DNA from: Cochliopodium minus | Lineage: Eukaryota > Discosea > Himatismenida > Cochliopodiidae | Direction of reading: 5' to 3' | DNA length: 32,414 nt | Assembly (NCBI GenBank): GCA_024220525.1 | Contig: JAMYWO010000034.1 | Location: 127,693 to 160,106, forward strand | Shown here: piece by piece, positions 19,274 to 29,992 of the stretch | Numbering within the stretch: the stretch's first letter is position 1 | Layout of the letters: each line of letters begins with the position of its first letter | Position numbers and translations under genes: made by a program | Notes under the pieces: model-generated | The model's input: only the letters and a program-made list of their open reading frames with translations | Told to the model about the DNA's origin: nothing | Databases searched by the model: none

Positions 19274-22200
19274 TTATTTGTTATTAACAGTTTTGGATCT
19301 TCTCCTTGTTTCAACTATCTTCTTATCACCATGATCATTATTTTCATTATTATTATTATCTTTTTTATTGCTTTGAAATCTCGATTTAAAAGAACTTCCA
19401 AAGCTCGATTTTTTAAACATATTCTCTAGAGGGGTGTGATCATTGTTGGATTCGTTTTTGGGTGAGAAAAGCCTTGGAGAAGTGAAAATGGCATTATCTT
19501 GGATAGTAACATTCTCATGTGATTGAGATGTGGGGATTTTTTCCCTGATCACTTGATTAACTTGCCTTGAAGATAAAGAATAAACTTTTTCTTTATTTAA
19601 AAAAAATTAAATTAAAGAAATCTTTAGATTAAAAAAATAAAAATTTTTTTTTTTTTACTATTCATTGGAGGAGTATCGGACAGTTTTAAAGAAGGAACTT
19701 TTTCTTTTAAGACAATAATCTCACTAGATGATTTCTTGGTGTGGGGAGGAGTTTGGTACTGGACAATAGGGCTGTTGCTCTTAGAGTTAGTGGGAGAGGG
19801 AGTGAGGTTGGAACGGATGGAGTTGGGAGAAATGGTGAAAACTTTAGTTTTGATGACACCATTGTGGTTCTGAGGAGGAGATTTGACAACGGAATTAAAC
19901 ATAGGTTTTTTGGTGATCATCTTTTGTTGTGTAATGTTGATACTTTCATTTTTAACAATGTTGTTCTTATTTACAATACTATTATTTGGATTGTTATTAT
20001 TTGGATTGTTATTGTTATTGTTATTGTTATNNNNNNNNNNNNNNNNNNNNNNNNNNNNNNNNNNNNNNNNNNNNNNNNNNNNNNNNNNNNNNNNNNNNNN
20101 NNNNNNNNNNNNNNNNNNNNNNNNNNNNNNAACAATGTTGTTCTTATTTACAATACTATTATTTGGATTGTTATTATTTGGATTGTTATTGTTATTGTTA
20201 TTGTTATACGGATTAGTATTATTTTCATTATTGGTTGTTGGTGTAGTTCTTATAATAGTTTTTTCTATACTGTCATTGTTAACAATCTTGTTCTTATTAA
20301 TATTATTATTATTATTTGGATTGTTATTGTTATTCTTATATGGATTATTGTTGGTATTATTTTCATTGTTGGTGGTTGGTGTACTTTTTATAATAGTTTT
20401 TTTTTTCCTGTCTGTGGTGATCATTTTTTGTTGTGTAATGTTAATACCATCACTTACATTAATTGAATTATTTTTTGGATTATTGTTGGTATTATTTTCA
20501 TTGTTAGTTGTTCTTATTATGGTTTTTTTGTTCCTGTCCATATTGATCACATTAGAGACGACAGGAGCATGCTTATCTAAATCCAAAGAGACAGAGAACT
20601 GGCTGCTTCTCCCGCCACCGCTCCTACTAAGAGAAGAGCCCAAATCAAAAGAGGAATCAGAACAAGACTGGTTAGTGAGGATGTTATCAAGAACATTGCC
20701 ATTGAACCTCTTGATTTCACTCACCTCCTCAGACGTCAATTTCTTAACATTACTTTCAGTGACCAAACTTTTAGATCTTTTGGTTCCAATGATGGTGTGT
20801 CTACGAATAACAACAGTGGGAACTTTTTCGTGCTGAACAGATGAAATCTTCTCGGAACTTATTGCTTTGATTAGTTGGGGCGTCGATGTGTTTCTTATGG
20901 TGGGGATATTCGTGTGTACAACTGTTTGTTCCGAGCTCAATGTTTGTTTGGAAGTGTTGACCTTTTGATCTATGAATCCTCCGCTCCCGAAAATGGAGTT
21001 GACGCTGTTTATCTCTATGGTTTCGAATGAAGTGTTGTTCTCTGTTTTTGTTTCCGTTGTGCCTTCCTTTTTGCCGTCTTTGAAAAACTTTTTGTGATTA
21101 GTTTTGCCTGATCTCAGACCTTTTTTCAAACAAAAAATATTATAAAAAAAAATTGAAAAAATCAAAAATAAATATTAAAAATAAAAATGTACAAAAAATG
21201 AAAAATAAATCAAAAAAATAAAATATAAAATGAACAAAAATTAATAAAATAAATAAAAATAAAAAATATATTAATAAAAATAGGTTTTACTTCCTTGTGG
21301 TGATAATTTTTCTTGAGAAACTTTAATTCCAAAAGACTTTCGTCTCAAGAAACCATTTTCCTTGTAATCATCGCCAACAGACCTAGGACTGATGATCTTG
21401 TCAGTTTGAGGAGAAGTGGTCTCCGAGTTTGCTTCGGAAACAACCTCATAATTCTCCGAATCCACAGCTTTGTACTTGGTAAGATTCATTCCACGAGGAG
21501 TGAAATACTTGTTGTGCTTTTTTTTTTTCTTGACAACGATCCCCGTAAAGTTTTCATCGTATTGAGTGACATTCAAAGAGGTTCGGAAAGATCTTCTCTT
21601 CTTCTTTTTGTCAGGTTCTTCTCCTTCGATGGCCTTCTCCTCGTCCTTGGGATGCAACTTGAACCTGAGAGAGCCCTTCTTGTTATTCTCGTCGACTTTG
21701 TGAACAGTGAATTCGAGAGCGTTTCTATTCGACCCACTTTTGTAATCACTGTTGTTGATACTGTTGTCCACCTTGAAAAAATTGTCTTCTCCGTTTTTGA
21801 TGGTAACATTTTCAGTGCTTCCATTGACACTTATATTGTTATTGACTCTGTTGTTTTTTTTGATGATGTATTTGCTGGAAAAATCCATGAAGCTTTCCGA
21901 CATTGCCACGTTGTTCATGTTTTCGTTTAGTTTGAGGGCGTCTTCTAGGTTGTTGGATTTCGAGTACATCTCTCCTGTTTCGGACAATTTCTCTGTGATG
22001 GTTCCTACTCCTTTGTAACTTGAAGAAGAATCTACAATCAGACTTTTTGATGTTCTCTTCCCTCCTTTTTTAATTACTTTTTTGCTTGTAACTTTTATTA
22101 CATTTCTGGAAATAATAGTTTCAAAATAATGAATCAATGAATAAAAATGTGAGTAAAAAATAAATTAAAAATTAAGATTAAAAATTTGTAAAAAATAATG

Positions 22201-22779
22201 AAATGAAAAATAAAGATATCAAAAAAATTAAGACAAAAAAATGTCAAAAAAATAAAAAAAAAGAAAAAAAATGTTTCTTTAAAAAATAAAAACAAAAATA
22301 AAATATTAATAAATTAACCTTGGTGATATGATTGAGTTTACATCTCCTGTACTCTTTGGAACTTTAAATTCAAATTTAGATCTCTCCAAACTCAAACTAT
22401 CACTTTCTCCATTAGTCCAATTTTCGAACAAATGATCCTTTTTGGTTCCAAAGGTGTAGTTGAAAGAAAGAGGGACAGAAGGCGACGAAAAGGTGCACCT
22501 GGAAAAGATTTTATTGAAGACTTTCTCTTTCTCCTTTCTAATTTTTTGTTGATCCAACTCTTTTTTGATCCAAACAAAATCTTCATCTTCTATTTTGTTT
22601 GGAACAAATCTATTTTTTAAAAAAATTTAAATAAAAATTAAAAAAAATTTTTTAGTTTTTTGATTACTTTGACAGCAGTTCAAACTTTCCTCTCAACAAA
22701 CTCAACTCTGTAGAAAATGTTTCAGGAAGATAATTGCTGGAAGGAACATCATTAGGTAACAAACCCATAACTTGATACG
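19274..22779 (-). CDS. Large Asn-rich protein of unknown function, 5' end missing and with an internal assembly gap
   Basis: Six minus-strand exons are in phase: 22779-22668, 22609-22319, 22105-21291, 21119-19659 (with 100 Ns at 20031-20130) and 19584-19274. The first visible one needs an upstream exon cut off by the N at 22847. About 1000 residues are visible. The N-terminal visible part (YQVMGLLPNDVPSSNYLPET, LRGKFELLSKFVPNKIEDED) looks folded but unrecognised. Then come basic, Ser-rich stretches with many SP/TP sites (FTPRGMN, TTSPQTD, ISPRSV, KLSPQG). In the fourth visible exon there are about three copies of a repeat of the form KTII(R/K)-TPTTNNENNTN-polyN-NKIV-x-SI(N)ITQQKMIT. The C-terminus is basic (TRRRSKTVNNK). 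Probably a cytoskeletal or signalling scaffold regulated by proline-directed kinases (inference). Only five exons are listed because no further exon is visible before the join. Confidence 0.7.
20031..20130. other. Assembly gap of 100 Ns flanked by an identical 77-base direct repeat
   Basis: Bases 19954-20030 just left of the gap and 20131-20207 just right of it are identical (aacaatgttgttctta ... ttgttattgttat). This is what two contigs ending in the same overlap look like when not merged. 100 is a conventional placeholder length. Confidence 0.85.
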
Positions 22780-22789
22780 CTAAAATAAA

Positions 22790-22846
22790 TTTATTAAAAA
22801 ATAAATTAATAAATCAAAAAATCAAAAAATCAAAAAATCAAAAAAT
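22790..22846 (+). repeat. AATCAAAA-type simple repeat ending at a single N
   Basis: Five or so head-to-tail aaaaaatc units run into a lone N at 22847. As at 17157, the repeat is in an intron of a minus-strand gene and the N marks a join. Confidence 0.8.
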
Positions 22847-22847
22847 N

Positions 22848-25800
22848 TCAATCGATCATTTTGAATGGATTTTGAATCAATTTCCAAATCTTGAAGGATT
22901 AGCGATGTATAATTGCAAGGGGAAAATAAACAAGGAAATTGATGAAAAAGATTATCCGAAATTAAAAATGTTGAATCTTGGATTTACCAGTTTTGTTGAT
23001 TCTAGAGATTCTTTTCCACAAAAATTCATTTCAAATTTCAAAAATTTGGAGGTAAATAAATATTTTAATTTATTTTAGAAAGTAATTTTTTTTTCTTCAA
23101 ATAATTTAGATTGGAATCTTTTCAGGTGGGTACACATCATGGTCTCTAAGAATGGATTACACTTCCCTAACAAAATTAAGAGTGTTGGATCTAACAACCT
23201 GCTTCGAATCAATTGAGTACACCAAAATAAAGCTACCTCCTTCTTGCCAATATCTCTTTGTCAATTATCTGACAAGTAATCGTAAAAAATTTTTCTTTCT
23301 TTAAAAACTTTTTTTCAAATAATTTTTCTTGTAATTATCCGAATAATTTTTCAAATTTTTTTTTTCCAACTAAGATTTATTTTTTAAAGTAATAAAAGAT
23401 AATCATGACAAAAATATACACGAATCCTTTTTGAAAAAACACAACAAATTGACCATAGTCCACAACGACCTCATTCAATCTTTTCGAAAGAATCACACCG
23501 AAGAAGATTTGCTTGATTTAATTTCAAATAAAATCCCATTCATCAAAAATATTCATTTCATTATTGAACACAACCTTCTCCAATTCGCTATTGAAGCTGA
23601 GACACATGTTTCTGTCATTAAAGCCATTTTAGATTTGAAAGTGGATCCTAACGCTTCTTCTTCTGCTCAGAGAGGTGCAACTTATTATAATAGAGCTTTT
23701 AGTAAGTATAAAACAAAAGAAGAAATCATGGATCCTTTTTACCCTCTTTGCCCAAACTATTTTAAAAAAATTGAAAATGAAAAAGGTACAATAATTCTCA
23801 ATTTAATTATTTATAATTATTATTTTTTTTTATATATTCAATTTATTCTGAAATATTTATGTAATTAAAATTTTTTATCTTTAATTTTTTTTTTTAAAAA
23901 TAATAGTTGGATTGAATTCTCTTCATTTATGTATCAATTCGAGAAACCCTTATTCATATCTCAAAGTTTTGTTGGAAAACAAGGGAGACATCAACTCAAA
24001 AACTCTCCAAAATTATTCTGGTGAAAAATTTATTGATAATGGTGGTTTGACTCCTTTAATGCTAGCAACGATAGAACGAGACTATGATTTGATGGTAAAT
24101 ATTCAATTTTTTTATTTCATTTTTTTTATTTTCTTTTTTTCATTTTTGGTAAATATTTATTTTAATGAATTAATTTTCTAATTTTTATCATATTTTAAGA
24201 AATTTTTGATCGAAAACAAAGCAGATGTAAACTCAGTTAATAGTAAAAAAAAAAAAAAAACTTTAATTTATTCTTTAAATTTCGTTTTCATTTTGATTGA
24301 TTTTTGTTTTAGACCTGGGATGGAATTCGTCATTTTTTTTGGTTCTCAACAAAAAACCCAACACAAGAAAAGTAAGTTTAACTGTTAAAAAAAATTTATA
24401 CAAAATTTACTCTATTTAAAATTTAAACAAATATTTATTAAAAAATAATTTTAAAAAATAATTTTTTTATCGAAAAAAGTGTTTGAGACTTCTAGTAATG
24501 AATGGATGCAATATTTCACATGTTTCAAAAGACAACAATTCTGTTTTTTCTTTGGCAGCACATTTCTTGGAATCGATGGATATTTTCAAAGAAATCATCA
24601 ATTTGGGATTCAACCCTCCCAATCAACATTTTCCTCATTTGTTTTATGTTTCCACCAAAAAAAATAAAAATTTAACAGGATGTTTTTCAAAGATTGAAAT
24701 GAAAGGAGAAGAGTTTTTGAATCCATTGAATCCTCTTCAAATTTCGATTGTAAACAATTTTATAAACAAAGATTATTTGGAGAAATACAAATCTTTCATC
24801 AACCTCAAGAACAACTTTGGATACACTGATTTACATTACGCTTGTTTCACTTTGTCCCAATCAGTAGCTTCTCCAAACCAAAAAAGTTTCTCGATTACCC
24901 CTTCCAACTCGTAAAAATTTTTTTTACATCTTTCAAAAGAATTTCTTTTTATTTTATTTACTATTTTATCTTTGATCCATTTTTTTTATAACTTTATTTC
25001 TTTAAATTTTATTTTCATTTTTATCTTTGTTGTTTTAATGTTTTTATTATTATTTTTCAAAAGCTATGATGAATGTAGTTTTGAATGTATCAATCAACTT
25101 TTGTTGAATGGAGCTGATCCGACAATATTGACTCCATTGGTACTTTTTTACTAACAAAAAATTAAATCTTAATTTTAATTCTTATTTTTTTATATTTTGA
25201 TTTTTTATTTATTTATTCTTTTTTATTTTTTTTAATTAAAATTTTTTTCAATTTATTTTCCTTCTCATTTTCCTTTATTCTTTAAATTGTTAAAACAAAT
25301 AATTGATTATTTTTAATTGGAAAGATTAATTTTTTTTTTATAACTTCAAAAAATTCATCATTTTTTTCAATTTCCTTTTATTTTATTCTTTTTTCAAAAA
25401 AAAAAGAAACAAAATTGCCTTTTCATTTTAGTTTCTTCCATTGTAAATGTTAAATTACTTGGTAATCCCCCTGATTCGGATTTCTTAAAATTTGGGATGG
25501 AAATATTGAAATACAGTGAGGGAATTAAAAACATGGTGGAGAGTGTGAAATTGAAAGGAGAAAAAGAACTTTATGATTTCATCAACAACAAAGACGAGAA
25601 TGGTGTCACTGCTTTACACATTGCTGCTTTGAGATATGAAACCGATATTTTCGATTTTTTGATTTCTAATGGAGCAAATGTCAACGCTGTTGATCATCAA
25701 AATCGAACTCCTTTACATTATCTCTGCTACTCTTTTTATTCTTTCAAAGAAAAGGATTCTTCTTCCCATGTAAAATTTTTTGATTCAAACCCAACACCAA

Positions 25801-28380
25801 TTTTTTGATTTTTTTATTTCATTTTTTTTTATTTTTAATTTATTTCAAACTTTGTTAATTTCAGAATAATTAAAATTTTCATATTTCTGAATTTATTGAT
25901 TTTTTAAATTATTTTGTTTCATTTAAATTGAAAAATTTTTGTTTATTAAATTTTTTTACATTTATTTTTCCTTTTTTTTTTAATCATTAGTTTAGTTTTG
26001 GAAAGATGACATTTGAATCAAAATTGAATACTCTCTTGGAAAAAAAGGCGGATTGTTCAATACAGGATTCTCATTCCAACAGTATCATCCACTTTTTATG
26101 TGAATTTAAAGAATATGATTTTTTGAAGAAAATTGATTTGAAACAAATTGATCTCAACAAATATGATTCAAGGGTAAAAAAATACTTTCAAATTCTAAAA
26201 AAATTAATGAAAAAAAAAAAATTTAGAAATAATAAATATTGAATTTTTTACATTTAAAATTAATTAAAATAAAACTTGAAATTTTAATATTTTTTTGAAT
26301 TTTACCTATTTGTTTTAAAGTATTAAAAATGAATTTTATTTGATAAATTTAGGGATACACTCCTTTGATCATCTCCATTTTGAAAGCAGACAAAGATATT
26401 TTTGATCATCTTGTCGAAAACTCTGCTGATCTTCTTTTTCCTGACAAAAATGGAGTTTATCCTTTTCAACACTGTAACAATCCCTTAGAAAAAAAAAATC
26501 TTTTTAAAGAAATAGTTTGGACAACAGAAATTCAAAATTTGAGTTCTGCTAAAATGATGTAAAAATTTCAAAATTATTTTCAAATTTAATTTTTTATTTT
26601 TCAAATTTTTAAAAATTAATTTATTTTTTTTCCAATTTATTTTATGCAATTATTTCTACAAAATAATGAAATTAACAAACATTTTTTTTTTTTAGATACC
26701 CCACTTTCTTAGATTCAGAAAAAGTTGAATTGAACTCATTTTTTAAAAAATTTATTGATCATATAGAAAATGACACTGAAGACAAAAAACAAAAACTCAG
26801 AATAACAGAGTACATCTTTCAAAATGGGGGATATAACCAAGAAATTTCCTTTGATTGTAAAATTATTGATTTTTTTATTTTTTGTTAAAAAATACCAATT
26901 TTTTTCCAATTATTTGCAGTGAAAATTGTTTTGAAAAATTTGTTGAGATTAGAAGAAATTGTAAATTTTTTATTTTATTATTTTTTAAATTGTTAATAAA
27001 AATTTAGGGAGATCAAGAAGTCTCTGGAAACTATGAAGACCTGAGAGGAGAAACAGTCGAAAAAATTCTCCGTATTCTCCTCAAAAAGAAAAAAAAAAAG
27101 GGTTTCTTCGAAAAATTTGTTCACTCTTTTTTGTTGGAAATATTTTCACTAAATATTAAACAAGATACTAATTATTATTCTTTTTCTGGATTTCTCGAAT
27201 TAAAACCTCACTTTTTTGAAGTTCTCCAAATCTTTCTTGATCATGGCCTCGACATCAATTATGAAGTATCCCATGAAAGGTAATAAATTATCAATTTTTT
27301 TTGTCCAGAATTTTTTTTTATTTTTATTAATTTTTTTTTTTTTTAAAATTAAATTATAAATTAATGTTCAATTAATCTTTAACTTCATTTTTTATTTCTT
27401 ATTTCATCCAAATTTCAAATTAATATTTGTTTTTAATAAAAATTAAATCAAATTCTTAGTTTGATAGAATTAGTGGCAACTTTTGATATTAAAATTTTTG
27501 TTTTCTTTTTGAATAATGCAAGAAAAGATGTTCTTGAAATATTCAATTCCAAATGCAAAAATAGTAAAAAAATTTTTGAAATAATTATTTTAAAAAATCA
27601 ACAAAATAAAAAATATAATTAAAAATATTAGGAGAATTATTGTTGGAAAAAGTTTTGAACACACTTTCATCAAAACCCCACAAAGAAGAATTTGTTAAAA
27701 GTGCGTTTGTTGATTTGGAAAAGATCCTCATCAATCACAAATTTTCGATGAAAACTCAAAATATCGATGGAAATACGATTTTGATGCTTTGTTCTCAAAA
27801 TGTTCATTTGTTTCAATACTTGCCTTTATTTTCTAAATTTGTTGAATCAGAGGAAGATTTTTTTGTTTGTGATCGTATTGGGAGAAATTTGTTTCACTAT
27901 TTCTCTTTGGTGATGAAGGAGATTTCTCAATTTAAATATTTGATACCTGTTTTGGATCACCCCAAACTTGAAAAATTGTAAAAATTTTTTTAATCTTTAA
28001 AATTTATTTTTCTTTTTTATTTTTAAAGTTTCAATTTAATCATATTTATTCTTTTCATTTTTAATTTTTGTTTCACTTTTTTAATTAATTATTTTATTTT
28101 CTTGTTGAAAAGAAAATACAATTTCTTGTTCGAGTTGAGGGATAAAGGTGGAAAAACTGCTTGTGAGAATTTTCCTCCTTGTGTTGTTCACATTTTGAAA
28201 GATTCTTCCTCTTCTTCTCTACAACTCAAGTTGGAAAACATTCTTTCTCAAAGGAAAATTGATGTTGATCCTTTGAAAGCTTTTAAGAAGTACAAAACCA
28301 GATTTGATGGTTCATTAAAAGAAAAAGAGGACGAAATGAGACCAAACAAATCCCATTATTTTGAATCTCAATTTTTTTAA
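22848..28380 (+). CDS. LRR-ankyrin repeat protein, 5' end missing
   Basis: Seventeen exons after the N at 22847: 22848-23051, 23110-23275, 23390-23785, 23907-24094, 24200-24242, 24313-24371, 24480-24910, 25064-25139, 25407-25769, 25991-26173, 26353-26558, 26696-26856, 26920-26960, 27008-27279, 27460-27563, 27632-27977, 28113-28380. They join in frame into about 1168 residues. The first two exons encode leucine-rich repeats (FPNLEGLAMYNC, YPKLKMLNLG, LTKLRVLDLTTC). From the fourth exon on there are divergent ankyrin repeats: GLTPLMLATIERDYDLM, LIENKADVNSVN, NGVTALHIAALRYETDIFDF, NRTPLHYLCYSF, GYTPLIISILKADKDIFDHL, FLDHGLDIN, DGNTILMLCSQNV. No kinase or other enzymatic domain is seen; a protein-binding scaffold is likely. 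For exon nine the acceptor ending at 25406 keeps the frame, whereas the better-looking TTTTAG at 25431 does not. Confidence 0.83.
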
Positions 28381-28428
28381 ATTAGTTTTCAAAAAAAAAA
28401 TAAAAAATAAAAAAAATTATAAATAAAA

Positions 28429-29941
28429 ATGAATCCCAAAACTAATCTTTATTGGAATATATGCAAATTGTATAAAAAGGTTGATCTTATGAAACAACCA
28501 AGATCTTTCAATCTTGTTATGGATCAATTTGCAGAAAGCAATTATAATTCTAGCTTCCAATTAGTAATCTATATCTTTAAAACATCATATATGAATTTTA
28601 TATTTGGTTACAATTTAAACATGTAATAAAGATAAAGAATAAATTCAAGCAAGATCTGAAGGATACTAAAAATATGGATGATTTTCTCGATCAATATTTC
28701 GATTTATACAAAGATAGCTTGATGAGATACAGAGTGATGAATGCATGGAATGAATATCTCAAAATAAATCCTCATCAAGTAACAAAAAAATTTGGAATAT
28801 CTTTTTTTTCACCCATAATTGCCACAAAATAAAATTTATTAATTATAATTCATTCATCTAGATAAATCATTCTCCAAATTAAATTACATCTCATACTCAA
28901 TAAAAATAATCTCCTCAAAAAAAATTAAAATAAAAAAAAAAAAAAATTTTTTCTTTTTCCCTAAAAAATTTTGTTAAAGATAAAAATAGAGGATGGTCCT
29001 CTACTTGTAGAAAAAGATATTTTGGAAGTTGATAATAAAGAATATTTTGATGAAATTCTCGAAACTTCGAAGCGCAACATAAGATCTTTCGAGGTCCCCA
29101 AGGGCCAAGTCAACAATTATGATAATATAGAAAAAGTGAAGAAAAAATTGTATGAAGTGAATGATTTTATATTCAAAGAATTGAAGTTTAAAAAATTAAA
29201 CTCCAAAATAAAAGATCTAGATTCTTTGTTTTTAGGTGAAATTTTTTTAATTTAATTTATTATTATTTTCTTTTTTTTATCATTTTCTCATTTTTATTAT
29301 TTTATTTTTATTTTTATTTTTATTTTTATTTTTTAATTTTATTTTTGATTTTATTAATTTTTATTAATTTTTTATTATTTTACAATAATATTTAGGATCT
29401 TCTTCTAAAGATCGAGTTATTGGACTTCCTGTCATTTTATGTACCCTCATTTCCTCCATATGCAGAGAATTGTCGTTGGAGGTGAAACCCCTTTTGTTCC
29501 CAGGTACCGTCATTCTCAAATTCCAAAACTACGAAAACGAGCAAGACAACAATTCTCACAATGAAGTTTTTTATGATCCTCTCTACCAAAATAAATTTTT
29601 AACAAGATTTAACTGTGTTTTAGAATTATCTAAAATAGGTTTATCTTTTATTTTTATTATTAGATTATTTTTTTAAAATTATTTCTTTTTTTTTTGTTAA
29701 AAACTTTTTAATAAATAAAAATTTATATCTTTTTTTTAAAGGCGTTATGGACTTTGATATCCCCTCTTATTTGTACCAAAGCAAGAACAAAGATCTTGTC
29801 ATTCGTATGTTGTCCAATGTTAAGAGTTTCCTCAGTCAGAAAACCATACCTGATGATGATCATCTTGCTTTTCACGAGAACAATCTCAAATTGAATAATA
29901 TTGTTCTTCATACTCAAATATTGGAAAGTTTAACTAAATAG
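28429..29941 (+). CDS. SirB1/FBXO21-like transglutaminase-fold protein
   Basis: Five exons (28429-28563, 28632-28778, 28980-29235, 29396-29638, 29742-29941) join in frame into 326 residues. The C-terminal half follows the SirB1 N-domain / FBXO21 pattern: VNDFIFKELKF, then IGLPVILCTLISSICREL, LLFPGTVILKF, EVFYDPLYQNKFLTRFNC, and the conserved end DLVIRMLSNVKSFLSQK. In these families the Cys/His pair of a transglutaminase-like fold is partly retained; here the usual GHF of FPGHF is GTV, so the family His is replaced and enzymatic activity is unlikely. The N-terminal half (~170 residues) is helical and has no recognised F-box. Animal FBXO21 is a substrate adaptor of a ubiquitin ligase; bacterial SirB1 proteins are poorly known. 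It starts 48 bases after the LRR-ankyrin gene and ends 51 bases before the PARG gene. Confidence 0.78.
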
Positions 29942-29992
29942 AATTGTTTAAATAAAAAAATATTAAAAAAATAAAAATAAATAAATAAAAAG

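Noticed and set aside
19741-20836. Plus-strand hydrophobic frames resembling polytopic membrane proteins
   Set aside because: They are the reverse complement of polyasparagine codons of the minus-strand gene and run through the N gap.
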